Shown: positions 9,406 to 22,839, counted from the first letter of the stretch. The stretch is DNA of 64,000 nucleotides from Clarkia xantiana subsp. parviflora (GCA_036873135.1 JAPTYO010000009.1:42982756-43046755); one strand, 5' to 3'. The notes: a model not told the origin generated them from the letters alone. Numbers and translations: made by a program.

Positions 9406-11114
9406 TCTTCTTTTTGCCAAATATTATTTTTTTTAGATAGCCTTTTTTTTCTCACGAATTGTATATATATATATATATATATAATACTATGTATTAAAAG
9501 CTAATTGTATATATATATTATATTAAAAATAGAAGCATTGGATTTATATTTAGGTATATTATTTATTATTCTATATATGTATTGCTTACGTGGCGGCCTA
9601 CGGTCTTCCGGAACCGAACTGTATAGATAATGAATTTAAAAGGAAAATTTTAATTAATTTGTTTCTTTAAATTGCGTAAACACCAAATTAGTAGATAAAA
9701 ATACTTCTTAATTTTCAACCAATCAATATTATGTATCTAAAGTTAGAGAACCCCTATTAAATTCCGATTAAATTAGGAAACGGTGACTACGTGGACTGTC
9801 CACGTGTCGGTCATAGGGCTTCCGATGCCGAATTAATATAATATAGTAGATAGTAGATATATTATATATATATATATATATAATATTTTTTATTTCTCTA
9901 TATATATATATATACTCAATTCCAAAATAGAATAAAAGTTACAAACATTAAACACTACCTATACTACCTTTATACCATCGTCGGAAGTAACTGATAACCA
10001 ACAAAACGATTATGTAATTCAAGAAACTAACCGGTTGGGGACAAGGCTAGTAATGATGCGATAAAAATTAAATAACTATATTTTTTTCTTACCATTTGCG
10101 GTATGGTTAGCCGCACAATTATGATGCGGTACGGTTATGGTGATGAGTTTATACCCGCGATGGTTATAGTTATGATATTGAATTTGTAACCATGGTTAAA
10201 CCATCACCATTATGTATATAATTTTATATATAATACACATTATAATTCTTAATCGCTTGCCAAACAAATAATATTCTCAATCCAATCTTATTACGAGGAT
10301 TCCATTCTATGGTTTTCAATTTATAAATCTCTACATGGATTCATGGATCTTTAGAATTATCATCATATTTCAATTGTATAAATTTTAACTTTTTGCTGCA
10401 TTTTCATATAAGTGATCAAATTTGTCACTTTCTGTGGATTATAATTTTAACTGAGAGTGAGTATTCAATGTAACTTATTATTTCTATTACAAAATGTGTA
10501 TTAATCCATATCTTTTCTTTCATTGTTACATTAGTATCTATAAAGTTAAGAAATCTTAAGTAAATTGAAGATGTAGCGGAATATGAAGATTAAGTGCTAA
10601 CTGAGATAATTAGTTATTTTCAACAAAACTAAGAGTAATTCGGCAAACTTACTAATTATAACTAAGAGTGATTCAGCAAAACCGATGATCATATTTTTAA
10701 TTCTTTAAATTTTGCTGCATAACAAATACATGAATATGCCTAATTATTATGTCTATATTTCTTATTATTAGGTAATCTCTACTGGAAGTGATGGCGATTG
10801 ATGATTTGAAGTGACAAACGATTTAAGAAGGCATTGTTTAGTTAAGTAAAACAATGAAATTATGTTCAATTTAGATTTCTTGTATGAAACAATGAAAGTT
10901 TGTTCAATTTGTTTTTTTTTATGAAACAATGGTGTTGAATTAATTTGAATGGTTACCGTTAAATGGTTTGATTGTGGTGAAAACCATGGTTATGGTTATG
11001 GCACGAAGAAACATAACTACAATGGATATGGTTACGGTAATGGTATGAGTGGAAAAAAAATGGTGTGGTTATGGTATTGGTGGTAACCTCACAATACTCT
11101 CACCAGCTAGCCCT
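9098..11114. other. AT-rich spacer without a recognisable gene
   Basis: No convincing reading frame on either strand. It contains a (TA)n microsatellite at about 9358-9402 and shorter ones near 9462 and 9865. There are two low-complexity stretches built from degenerate GGTTATGGT-type words (about 10100-10200 and 10950-11090). Confidence 0.7.
9358..9402. repeat. (TA)n microsatellite
   Basis: An uninterrupted TA dinucleotide run of about 45 bp in the spacer right of A1. Similar shorter runs occur at about 11692-11716 and 38638-38655. Confidence 0.95.
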
Positions 11115-11683
11115 TGTTGTGGAGATATTGTTCCAGAAATGTCTACGATAGAGTAAATAGCTCTACTGTGCTCTCCAAAGAGCAACTCTTCTCAAAATCT
11201 CAAAGGGTGCTGAGTTGGAATCTCATTATAACTAAGGATCCCATAGCTCCGAGCTTGATGATCTAGTCATTGTACGCAGCTGCTTCACACGTTCTTAATC
11301 TTAAGCTCCTTCGCTACTAGGCATCTTCAACAGGTTGCTTCACAGTTCACCGAGCGGGGTCATTCAATCTCGCACTATGCGGAAAGGAAGGCTCTATTTT
11401 CCGCGAACTAAACCTCCCGGTAGGGAAGAAGCAGACTAGGGGTCTAGGTAATAGAGTTTCTTCTCTAAACTCTCTATAGGCGGTGTGAATGATTAATTGC
11501 ACAATAACTTGTGAATGTATTAGGGTGGCCGGCCGAATCTCACTATATATAGGGGAGGATGTGATTTGTTTCCAAGATATAGATAGGTAAATGTTGGAAC
11601 AATATATATTTAATTATAAAGATATAAGTATACTCCAAACAATATATATATATGTATTCCCTAAAATAGATTCCAACATAAAT

Positions 11684-11719
<36 letters not shown>

Positions 11720-11966
11720 TCCTAGGCAATTATATATATATATAGCTACCATATATATCTCTAGCCTTTAAAAATACATCTAATCTCATTAATTAAGGAG
11801 GTTAGAAACTTAACCCCCAAGTAATTAATAATTCGGCCGAACCATGCATAACCCTACTCTTAGTAGACATTAATCCTTATAGTTAATGAACAAGCATAAT
11901 ATAACCTCTAACCCTAATTAATTCGTCCAAGCCCAATATTATGTTAATTACTCTAATTAACTTACA
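11115..11966 (-). repeat. LTR-like remnant, possibly copia, minus strand
   Basis: Read on the minus strand it opens TGTAAGTTAATTAG and closes near ATATCTCCACAACA. It has a CCTCCCCTATATATAG promoter-like box followed by GGCCGGCC, similar in style to the copia LTRs at 37412 and 48555. An internal (TA)n run and AT-rich insertions interrupt it. No target-site duplication is seen. It could also be an unrelated genomic sequence. Confidence 0.35.
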
Positions 11967-11997
11967 CCTCAAGGGCGTTAGGTTAATGGACTACCAT

Positions 11998-12521
11998 TGA
12001 TGGATATATGCCCAATTCGGGTTTGTATTTACACTGGGGACTTCGTAAACACGTCAAAATCACATAAACCATCAAAATACGCTCCCGAGGTTCAAAACGG
12101 TCCGAATGCGCAACACACGCATCCGGACCGGACCTCCGAATTGCCCTAGACGACCCGGATCGCGCCAGGATCGTCCGAACCCGACGTGACCCGAGTCGTC
12201 GTCTGCAGCGTGCGTATTCCATTTGTGTCTGGTTCTAAGGTTGCCTATAAATAGGGAACCTAGACCATCCATTTTACTTTACATTCACTTGAGATTGGCT
12301 TAAGAGCTCTGACTTCTCTCTAGCTTCCTCTCTCTAGAATACTCATTTTAGCATCGGAGAGGGCTCAACCGGCACCCCCCCCCCTCTGTGTTGGTTACTG
12401 CCCATGTGTGCAGGTCTGGACGACAAGCTTAAAGTTAGGAGCGTGAAGTGGAAGGAACGAACACAGCGATCAAATTGAAGATTCGTCGAGTCCGTTACAT
12501 CAAGCGGGTTCAGACGAAACA
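11998..12521 (+). repeat. 5' LTR of family-B element B1
   Basis: It opens TGATGGATATATGCCC and closes CAGACGAAACA at 12521, followed by a decayed primer-binding region (TTTGTCGCTGTCCG, versus TTGGCGCCGTCT in relatives). The TATA box TATAAATA is at 12246-12253. The hairpin stem 12367-12375/12388-12396 encloses a C-rich loop and pairs with two G-T wobbles. It is most like the B4 LTR (50888) and more distant from B2 and B3. Confidence 0.8.
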
Positions 12522-12572
12522 TTTGTCGCTGTCCGCGGGATTCGAACAAAAAACTATATTGCACTACAAGCT

Positions 12573-13064
12573 ATGACGAACAATCATCCTCCTCCTGACA
12601 ATGTCAACCCGCAGGAAAATAATAAAGGCCCAGGGCGCCCGAAGAAGACAACTGTCGAGTAGACAAGTAAGAAGGCGCCAGCAAGGAGTCAGCCTGGACT
12701 TTCGCACATCCCTGAGGCTACCTCGAATGCTTCCTCCCTGCCCGCAAGAAGCATGCCTGCCGCACAGCACGAACCAGGAGTGCGCAACGTAGTGCACAAC
12801 ACACCACCGCCAAGGTACGAGCACGGAGCGCACACGAATCAACAGTCCCCCTACGGGATGCATGCAGAGGAGAAGCAACAACAAGAAAGAGGTGCAAACT
12901 CAGCACTACCAGCCACCTCTGCCATGATGGCAGCACTAGAAGAATTCCTAGCTTTCAGGGAGACTTTGAGAAGCCAAGGATATATACCACCTCCTCCCCC
13001 ACTGCCGACAGTCAATGGCCAGGCCATCCTAGCAAGGGCAATGTCACGCGAAACTTCCCGCTAA
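12573..13064 (+). pseudogene. N-terminal gag of element B1, interrupted
   Basis: ATG at 12573 stands about 50 bp after the LTR, matching the gag position in B3 and B4. An in-frame TAG at 12660-12662 stops it, and the same frame then stays open to 13064. The C-terminal part, MAALEEFLAFRE followed by a Pro-rich run, matches the B4 gag MAALEELLALRE plus Pro-rich run at about 51870-51960. The globular gag domain and the zinc knuckle are missing. This is the unstructured N-terminal arm only. Confidence 0.65.
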
Positions 13065-15521
13065 AAAACCCCATTCCAGGGTAGAGAATAGTATTCAAAA
13101 GGTACATACCAGTACCAACAGGCATAGAACGAGCCAAGGCAAGAAGCGACGCGCTCATACACTCCCTATGTAAGGGCGCATGGTCAGGAAGAGTCATGAA
13201 TGAACCCTCCACCTCCACGCTCATAACAGTACTACAAGGAAAGTTCCTACCAAGCAACCAACTCAAGAATAAGTACACAAGGGAGCTTACCAAGGAGTGG
13301 TGCATCGCTCTACCCAAGAGACATGCACAGACCAACAATGGAACGCTGTGATGTGTTACTACGTCACTGGAACCGTCACCGTCGCAATTGCGCATATAGC
13401 TGCTGCAGCATTCGCTGCTACCACTGCCTTGGACGTTGTTGTAACCGCTGTTATTATCAACCTTTGGAATTTGTCTACAAGTGTTCGCTATCGTTACTAC
13501 AGTACGCGCACACGGAATAGGAACTAAGGGAAATAAGAAGCAGGGGAAGGACAACCCCTCATATTTTCGAATTAATTCGAATACTACCCGACGAGGATCA
13601 TCGCGGCCAACAGAAATCATCACAGATTACATAGGCTACGCCTGAGCGGACCACTATATGAGCAACGTTCTTCGTTTGACACCTTCAATGTCTTCCGAGG
13701 ATCCCTTTACAATCATCAAAGTGGTCTCATCCGCACTGATCTACCAAGCAGACAACGCTGATGTGCACAGACACACGCATTTCCAAAGTGCGCACATTTC
13801 AAGGCTGCGTTCACTTCCAAAGCGCACACAGCTCCAACTAGTGGTGTCCCCTGATCAATACCTGTCAAACGCGCACATCGATGGCAAGCTCGCGCAGCCA
13901 CGTCCTTACAACACACCCAACTCATGGGTATACGAGAGTTCGACCTCTAACGACGCACAAGTAAGAAACCAAAATGCAAACTTCCTACGAAGGATGTTCC
14001 AGCACTCGGCAATCAAGGGAAGCCTCAACACCGGGAGAAGGAGATTGTGACACAACAACGCGCTCTGTCGCGTCCGCACCCGACGCGTCCGTACAAATCC
14101 CGGATTTTTCAAAAAAAATCCCCAAGGGATGCATGCGCTGACTACGCCCATACGACGGAACCTCAAGGGCTCTAAATATCGCATCGCGGTAATTAACAAA
14201 AGTGGGGCACCACTCAAATGACAATACCATCACCATTGCGGAAGATATGAATTCAGGAGGGACTCCTATGTTATACGCACGCTTGTGCTAAACCCATCAT
14301 GTGAGAAAAGATAGAGAATTATCTCCGACATCCAGCAAGTTTAACTTTGTCGAGCACATAAGAGGGTTGTACCACTCAGAACGTACGCTGTCAACAAAAC
14401 ACTATCTTCGGCTACAACAAAGAAAATGAGAGGACTCCACCAATCTAACATCCCTCAATAGTTTATACAGCCGTCACACAGACACAACACCGTGAAGAGT
14501 CACAAGTGTATGAAGAAACACATAAAGTGAACCAAGACCTCATGGAAGTGAACACATGAAGCGTACAACGCAAAGCATACACACTATACTCAACAACGTG
14601 GGACGCGTGTCCGAGAGGGGATGGGTTACTCTTACCCACTCCTAGCAACAAACACACTTGCATCAAAACGCAAGAAGAGGGGAGAACGAATTTACAAGTC
14701 TTCCTCAAGTATGAGCATTGCCGCATGACAGCCTCCGAGAGACACGCTCAAAACTCGACGCAAGAGCGGGGGCATCTTGCTGAACCCCCGCATACAGGAC
14801 ACGACATCCCCCGTACAAGATATACTCTTTATACTCTATCATGAAACAACGGTGCGACTACCAAGTGATTTGGGGGGCACCAAGCTGACAAGTGCTCGGC
14901 ATTCCACTGAAGTGAAAAATCGAATCACTGCAAGAAAACGCGGTACCGCTCCTCTAAGAAAATGCACAAACGAGGAATACAACTTCAACATCTTATACAG
15001 ACTGGTCCCAAAAGGGAAACACCTAGCATCGTCCTTGAAAGACGATTCCTTCTACTTGAACAAGGTCCAAGTAACATGTGTTACTACTAAGGGTAAACCC
15101 AGGTATGAGGTAACAACTCTACAACAATACTATTGTGAATAAAGCAGACCACTCGAGTAAAATATTTACTCAGGGTAGCCTGATTTAGTCAAAGCAAAAT
15201 CCAAGTTGAACGGAACATACTAGTCGTGAATAGTCTGATTCAGTCATATTGGCATTGCAGGCGATATAGCCATATGAAGAGACTTATTACTCCATTTCAT
15301 TCTCTAACCAATATATATCTCGAAGTATTGCGACCAAACATGAGACAAGTTATATGTACATCCAAGAGATGTCTCAACGACACACCTTATCTTGGGAACA
15401 ACACAAGGTAGAGCTGTATGCAACACTCTCTGGAATTTCCTATCTATGGACATTCTACTTAAGCATCTAAGCCAAGTAAAAATCGTATATATACGTACGC
15501 ATCACACTAAGGAAGCATCGA
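13065..15521. other. Degraded family-B interior without a usable frame
   Basis: No gag or pol domain can be read, only short chance frames. Some words recall the 3' region of B2: GGAAGTGAAAAATCG-like sequence near 14910 resembles 25018-25030, beside GGGGGCA-type strings at 14767 and 24973. The likely state is a family-B element that has lost pol and decayed. No element end or target-site duplication was found. Confidence 0.4.
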
Positions 15522-16425
15522 CACTACAAGAAAACAGTATTTTAGCAGCAGTGTATACCCGCTGCTAATAGTCCCAAATGCCGCTGCTAAACGTTTAGCA
15601 ACGGCAAATCGGTGTTTAGCAGCGAAAACTGGCTCGAGCCTAAAATTCTTGATGCTAAAGGTTTTAGCAACGACAATGATTCATCGTTGCCGCTACTAAA
15701 ACCTTACCGATGCTGTAAATTTTCTAATGCTGAAACCTTACCGCTGTTGAAACTTTCCGCTGCTATGTATTTGCCACTGTTGAAACCTTACCGTTGCTGA
15801 AAATTTGCTGCTGCTAAAACCCTACCGTTGCTAAAACCTTACCACTGCTAAAACTTCGGTGTTACTAAAGGTTTCACACTGCTAAAGGTTTGTCGTTGCT
15901 AAACGATTTTTGTTGTTAAAGTCAGTAAATAACAATGACACATTGTCACTAGTATAAACCTATTTTTGCAACAACTTATTTCACTGCAAATTACTCTAAT
16001 TTGTATCAACATGTCGATATAAAATCCCCATTTTCATAATCAATTTTTACTACTAAAAGTGTATTTTAATAACGGCAATAATGTGATGTTAAATGAGATG
16101 TTTTGCAGCGGGAACTATTTGATGTTGAATAAAAGATGTTGCATCGGTATCCCTTGATGTTAAATACAGTATTTTACCACTATTGTCTTTTAATGTAAAA
16201 TATTTTTTTTGTAGTAGCTGCGGCTATTTGATACTAAATAATATGTTTTGCAACGACAATTGTTGGATGCTAAGTAATATGTTTTGCAGTAAAACATCTT
16301 AATGCTAAATAATATGTTTTGCATGGGAAACTGTTTGAAGATAAATGTTATTGTTAGTAGCGGCATCTGTTGGATGCTAAATAAACAGTTTTGTAGCAAC
16401 ATACCTTACTATGAAATAAGGTATC
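15522..16425. mobile_element. CACTA-like DNA transposon remnant
   Basis: The left edge reads CACTACAAGAAAAC, the hallmark terminal inverted repeat of plant CACTA (En/Spm) elements. It is followed by dense sub-terminal motifs of the type CCGCTGCTAAA or TTTAGCAGCG in both orientations (15533-15920). A degenerate inverse end, TTTTTTGTAGTAG, lies at 16203-16215, but related TGCTAAATAATATG words continue to about 16410. No 3-bp target duplication is evident and no transposase is encoded. If real it is a non-autonomous or deleted copy sitting inside family-B sequence. Confidence 0.5.
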
Positions 16426-16544
16426 AACTTTAAAAAGGAGCAAAGTAAAACTTGGGGTCCTCCAACCTGGTTCATCAACTTTACAGTTTTGTCGGGCTAG
16501 TGTTGTGGATTACCTTAATATTGGGGTCCTCCAATCTGGTTCAT

Positions 16545-19500
16545 CAAGCGGTCTTCAAAGAAATTCCCAGAAGTCAAAAGGAGTAAATCTCACTGACTGC
16601 ATTCCTTTGAAAGCCCCGCCGTCCGAAATATTGAAAGAGATGAAGGACGCCAAAATGTGGAAAGCACCGAACAATTTCAGAAACGGCCCGTTGGGGAAAG
16701 ACAAAAACAAGTGGTGTGAATACCACGAGGTCTTTGGCCACAAGACGAACAGTTGTGCCAGCCTACGTCTCCGCATTAACAGCTTCGTCCTCAAAGGAAA
16801 ATTAAAGCAATTTGTTGATCAAGGCGACAGCCCTCCAAAGAAGACTCAAACAGAGTCATCCAAAATACACAAAGAAGGTCCTTCCACAAGGACAAGCCAA
16901 GACGATGCTGACATCTGTCACAAGGAGGGACGGGAAAAACCTGCTAGTGACGACGACATCCCAATCACGGGATTGACAACAAGAACCATGAAGGCAATAA
17001 TTGAAAAAGAGATACACGTCTCCTGGGAGAGGGCAACTCACGTCTCCAAATTGAAATACCATTTATGGTAGTGCAAAAGCTTGACGCATACAATGGTATC
17101 TTAGGATACGCAACCATGAATGCGTGGGGAATGGTGCCATCCACAGCACACCAGAAGATCAAATTCCCAACTGTAGCGGGTATCGGTGAAGTCAAAGGAG
17201 ACCAACTGTTATAAAAAAATTGTTACAACGTGGCAATCCAAAATAACGTCAAGCCAGATGACATGCCCATCATTGATGATGATCCAAGAGAAGGTCGTGC
17301 CCGACCGGCCCCAGTAGAGGAATTAAAACAAATAAAGATTGAAGAGCCAGACAGAATGGTCCAAATCGGAGCATCCCTGTTAGAAGATGAAGTGATAGAA
17401 ATCACAGCACTCCTCAAAGAGTATAAAGAGCTATTCGCATGGTCACCAAGCGATATGCCCGGAATAAGCGCAGAAGTCATTTCTCATAAGCTTAACATCA
17501 AGCTAGGAACTCGAGCAATAGCCCAGAAACTTCGACCCCTCGGGGGCAACAAGAAACTGGCAATCAGAGAAGAGGTGGGAAAACTGCTTGACGCAGGATT
17601 CATCGAAGAATCAAGATACCAAACATGGGTTGCAAACCCGGTGTTGGTTCCTAAGTCAAGTGGCAAGTTAAGAATGTGCATCGATTACAGAGATCTCAAT
17701 AATGCATGCCCAAAGGATTCATATCCTCTCCCAAAAATCGATCGACTAGTCGATGCCACTGCCGGCCATGAATTAATGTCTGTAATGGATGCATACTCAG
17801 GGTACAACCAAATCCCGATGTTCAAGGATGATGCGCCGCATACTGCATTCTATGCAGATAGCGAAATATACAACTACACGGTGATGCCATTCGACCTAAT
17901 TAATGCGGGAGCAACATACCAGCGAATGGTCAATACCATCTTTGGCGATCTATCGGAACCAAAATGGAGGCATACGTGGACGACATGGTCGTGAAGTCAA
18001 CCAAAAGGCGCAACCATGTTGACGACTTGCGAGCAATCTTCAAAAGAATGCGCGAATATCAAGTCCGCCTAAATCCAACAAAATGCACTTTCGGCGTACA
18101 ATCAGGGAAAATCCTTGGATTCATGGTGAACCAGAGGGGGATAGAAGCTAACCCAGAGAAGGTGAAGGCGATTGAAGAAATGGTGTCCCCAAGAAGACAT
18201 AAGGAAGTCCAACAACTAAATGGCCGCCTAGCTGCTTTAAACCGGTTCCTTGCCAGAATAGGCGACAAGGCACTCCCGTTCTTTGAAGTCTTGCGTGCAT
18301 ACAAGAAGTTTGAATGGACACCAGCGTATGAAGAGGCCTTTCAGCAATTAAAACAACACTTGCGCACATTGCCGGCACTAGCAAAACCGATACCAGGAGA
18401 GCCCCTCTTCCTGTACATATCAGTAAGCAACACGGCAGTCAGCTCAGTCCTTGTCAAACAAAAGGGAACTACCCAGCTCCTAGTCTACTACGTAAGCAAG
18501 ATACTTGCAAAGTACGAGATAAACTACATGCCAATCGAAAAATACCTGTACGCACTTATAATAGCAACAAGGAAGCTGAGGCCATACTTCCACGCACACG
18601 AAGTAACAGTCTTAACAGACCAACCCCTGAAGTATATCCTGTCAAAGCCAAACATGTCAGGAAAGCTAACAAAGTGGTCAGTAGAGCTAAGTGAATTCCG
18701 CATTCACTTTGCTCCTCGAACGGCGATCAAGGGGCAAGCGTTGGCAGACTTCATCGCAGAATTCACGGGGATAACTCCCGACACAGATCCCCAAGTTGGA
18801 CCTCAACGAATTGTAGAACATACCGAAGTATGGCAAATGTACACCGATGGATCTTCAAACGTAGGGGGATCAGGTGCCGGATTCCTCCTAATTCCTCCCG
18901 ATGGATCTAATCCATTGAAATATGCTCTAAACTTAACATTTAGAGCAACAAACAACGAGGCGGAGTACGAAGCATTGATAACTGGCTTAAGAATTGCAAA
19001 AGGTGTCGGAGTTAAACATCTACGAGTGAAGTGCGATTCGCAATTAGTCGTCAATCAAGTTAAAGGCGAATACGCAGCAAAGTCAGAAAATATGCAAAAG
19101 TACTTGGGGCAAGCAAAAGACCTCATCACAAGCTTCGATACATTCGACATCATCGCGGTGCCTAGAGAGGAAAATCAAGAAGCTGACGCCTTGAGCAAAT
19201 TCGCACAAGGCAATGAACAAGGCAAAGAAACACATTTCGTGGAAAACAGAATCTTGTCAGTAATTGACAAATTCGAAGTCTTGTGCATCGATCCAGAACC
19301 AGATTGGAGGACCCCAATATTGGCATACCTCAAAGACCACAAACTCCCTGAGGACAAAGTTCAAGCCCAAAAAATCCAGAGACAAGCCGTCAATTATGCG
19401 TTGATAGATGATGAGCTTTACAAGAAAGGATTTTCAACCCCATACCTAAGGTGCATCACCTTCCGGGAGGGCCAAAAAGTGTTAGAAGATTTACATAAAG

Positions 19501-20536
19501 GCCAAGCAGCCTGTCATGAAGGGGCGAGATCTCTAATACGCAAAACTTTGAGCTTGGGATACTATTGGCCAACAATGAAGAACCAAGCTACGCACTTGGT
19601 CACAGAATGCGAACCATGCCAACTTTATTCAAGAAATATCACGGCACCAGCCGCCGAGCTAAGCCCAATTGCAAGCTCCTGGCCATTCGCACAATGGGGG
19701 ATCGATTTGGTGGGTCCACTTCCAAAGTCAAAAGGCCAAACCAAGTACATTGTCGTCGCAATCGATTACTTTTCAAAGTGGATCGAGGCAAAGGCATTGG
19801 CACAAACAACCGATGCACAAATAATGGATTTCATCCGAAATCACATCATTGCGCGATATGGAGTTCCGAAGGTCCTAATCGGCGACAACAGACCACAATT
19901 CAAGAGCTCAAGGCTTCAAACATTTTGCGAAAGACTCAACATTAACCATCGTTTCGCCTCAGTCCGCCATGCTCAAACCAACGGACAAGTCGAAGCCGCC
20001 AACAAAACCGTCCTAGACGGTCTCAAGAAAAGAGTGCACGCATTAAAAGGAGGATGGGCAGAAGAACTTAGCAGTGTTCTGTGGGCACTTCGAACAACTC
20101 CAAAGGAGTCAACTGGAGAAACACCATTCAGCCTGGTGTATGGAACGGAAGCAGTCGCTCCCATCGAAATTGCTGTCTCATCCTATCACACAACCCATTT
20201 CAACGCGCAAGCCAACGAAGTAGATATGCGTCTAGACTTAGATTTGACTGAAGAAAAAGGCGTAACTCCGAGCACAATCAGGCACGTATGCGTTTGATAA
20301 CCGCAAGATATTACAACAGGAAGGTGAAAGAAAGACAATTCCACGTCGGAGAAATGGTGTGGAGAAGGAATGAATTCTCACATCTCGATCAAATCAACAA
20401 GATGTCTCCAAAATGGGAAGGCCCTTACAAGGTCGTATCCATCCCGTACATCAACGCATATCGCCTTGAAGATGCAGATGGCAATGTCTATACAAATACA
20501 TTTAGTGGAGGACACTTGAAGAAATTCCACGGATAA
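16545..20536 (+). pseudogene. gag-pol of element B2, frameshifted and protease-deleted
   Basis: Starts in the gag tail with a knuckle C-x2-H-x4-H-x4-C (in KWCEYHEVFGHKTNSC). The protease loses its first half, including the DGG catalytic site, and an in-frame stop stands at 17069-17071; only the KFPT...GEVKGDQ tail remains. RT runs from 17230 and shifts frame at about 17965, just before YVDD (17973-17984). RNase H, the archaeal-type RNase H (YTDGSS at about 18840) and integrase follow in one frame to about 20290. A second frameshift comes before the C-terminal ARYYNRK segment, which ends at 20536. Integrase keeps its D, D and E, but the usual DNG reads DNR. It cannot make a working polyprotein. 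It belongs to the same Tat-type architecture as A1. Confidence 0.85.
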
Positions 20537-21139
20537 AAGGATAATCTTCTATCACAAAAGGAGCTGTTGTATCAAGCCTTTTTGCTCTTATTTCCATAGT
20601 GCATCTACTTGTTTAAAAGACCACTCCTTTATGTAAAGTGGCATCTCTGTAATAATCTCACAAACCTAATGAAGTCGTTCTATCTTCGTAGGAACACGAC
20701 TACTCTATGTACGTTACTTGGAAGCAAAACAAAGTAACTACAACAACTATTATCTACACCAACAAGGAGTTTATTTCTCCTTTCATAAATTGGCATCTAT
20801 CTCAAGAAGGTGCCGGCAACACAAAACAATTGCGCTATGTCCACAACCAACTTATATGACGCATGGACAACTTGCGGATTACCTACAAAAAAGGAACTTA
20901 TAGCAATTCTCTGCTAAAGGTGACGACTATTCAGGAAGCTGTCATCTACAAGCAATATATTGGATTAATACCAAGACCCACTATCAAAACGACGACTATT
21001 CAGAGGCGTCAACTACAAGCAATATCTTGGATTAACACCAAGGCCTACTATCAAAATAGCATGTTGAGGATAGAGACAAATCCTCATATTCATAGCCATT
21101 CCCTGGATTCAGAACAGGATGGGCAGATACGATAACAGG
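20537..21139 (+). other. 3' non-coding region of B2 with a 69-bp direct repeat
   Basis: No gene. Two direct copies of a 69-bp unit, starting GACGACTATTCAG, lie at 20922-20990 and 20991-21059, diverged by several bases. A similar stretch ends element B3 near 35030-35120, which links the two elements. Confidence 0.6.
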
Positions 21140-22010
21140 CTGATCACTCTTAATAGGGGATGTCCTCTGTTTAGACGACAATCCCATGTTACGAATTCCT
21201 GGTAAGGGTTCACTCTTCATAGCGGATGTCCTCTTTTTAGACGACAATCCCATGTTACGAATTCCTGGTAAGGGTTCACTCTTCATAGCGGATGTCCTCT
21301 GTTTAGACGACAGTCCCATGTTACGAATTCCTGGTAAGGGTTCACTCTTCATAGCGGATGTCCTCTGTTTAGACGACAATCCCATGTTACGAATTCCTGG
21401 TAAGGGTTCACTCTTCATAGCGGATGTCCTCTTTTTAGACGACAATCCCATGTTACGAATTCCTGGTAAGGGTTCACTCTTCATAGCGGATGTCCTCTGT
21501 TTAGACGACAATCCCATGTTACGAATTCCTGGTAAGGGTTCACTCTTCATAGCGGATGTCCTCTGTTTAGACGACAGTCCCATGTTACGAATTCCTGGTA
21601 AGGGTTCACTCTTCATAGCGGATGTCCTCTGTTTAGACGACAATCCCATGTTACGAATTCCTGGTAAGGGTTCACTCTTCATAGCGGATGTCCTCTTTTT
21701 AGACGACAATCCCATGTTACGAATTCCTGGTAAGGGTTCACTCTTCATAGCGGATGTCCTCTGTTTAGACGACAATCCCATGTTACGAATTCCTGGTAAG
21801 GGTTCACTCTTCATAGCGGATGTCCTCTGTTTAGACGACAATCCCATACTTCGAATTCCTGGTAAGGGTTCACTCTTCATGATGGATGTCCTCTGTTTAG
21901 ACGACAATCCCATACTTCGAATTCCTGGTAAGGGTTCACTCTTCATAATGGATGTCCTCTGTTTAGACGACAATTCCATATTACGAATTCCTGGTTAGGT
22001 TTCACTCTAT
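21140..22010 (+). repeat. 66-bp tandem array, open in both directions
   Basis: About 13 copies of a 66-bp unit, opening ATCCCATGTTACG and including GGTAAGGGTTCACTC. The unit is a multiple of three, so it is read as 22-residue peptide repeats on both strands (270 codons plus, 315 codons minus). Variant bases (CTTTTTAG versus CTGTTTAG, GACAGTCCC versus GACAATCCC) show that four units (about 264 bp) recur as a block. The last two or three units are more diverged. No retrotransposon domain is present; coding is doubtful. Confidence 0.92.
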
Positions 22011-22839
22011 ACAGCGGAAGTCCTCTTACTAGACGACAATTCCGTACTACAGATTTTCAAAGCCGTGATGCGTGATTCCTGGACGCAGAAAACATGCATC
22101 ACAATTCATACTCTCAAAAGTGCTACATGGTCCCTGGACGCAGGAATCATGTATCACAAATATTTTTACCAAATATTTTATCAAATACTTTATAAAATAC
22201 TTTGTGTATCAAACACCCTTTCCAAACATTTTATCAAACAAGGATTTTAGGATTCGCAAAACATTCTTTCAAAACCCAAAAATGTTTTACGTATGCTTCC
22301 CCAACGCGGGTTGATACATGCTGGCAGGTGCGCACCCTGTTTAAAACTCATAAAATTTACAAGTAGAGTCTTGTACAACGTCGCCTTAGAGTGGAACTAA
22401 GAGACGGTATAAACTAACATCTTGCTCAAGCCAAGATAACACATTGCAAACATACTACCTGTTAAGTCGCTATACGCGAGTCACTTGACAAGTTTCGACG
22501 GATATAGTGTCAAGCTATGCAGGAAGACGTACAACATGCATAACGCATCGTACAAACAATCTTGAATCAAAAGTGGCTATCGATCACGATTGCGGGGACT
22601 ACGTTTACACTACTAGTCATCCACGTTCAGTAAACACGGTAAGCGATAACGGTATGAAATGTTACTAACAAGTTATCATGCAAACTGCTGTGTATAAAAC
22701 AGGTTCGAATGACGTAGTTCAAAGCGAACAAGTCACAAGCAACAATCAAAGAACAACTCCAACAAGTTTCTAAACATAGAAGCCAGGAGGCAAGCAGTCT
22801 CATAAACGAGCCCAACATGCTCAATATAAAACAAGCAGT
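22011..22839. other. Non-coding B2 region between array and antisense gene
   Basis: Nothing gene-like. It includes two further degenerate fragments near 22060-22160 (TTCCTGGACGCAG and TCCCTGGACGCAG) and AT-rich ATTTTATCAAA words. Confidence 0.6.

Noticed and set aside
12562..12571. CACTACAAG as a second CACTA end
   Set aside because: It lies at the gag start of B1, aligned with GTGCTGCAAG in B4; chance match.
21032..21998. Long frames on both strands in the 66-bp array as genes
   Set aside because: Openness follows from a repeat unit divisible by three; no domain, no start context, and both strands are open at once.
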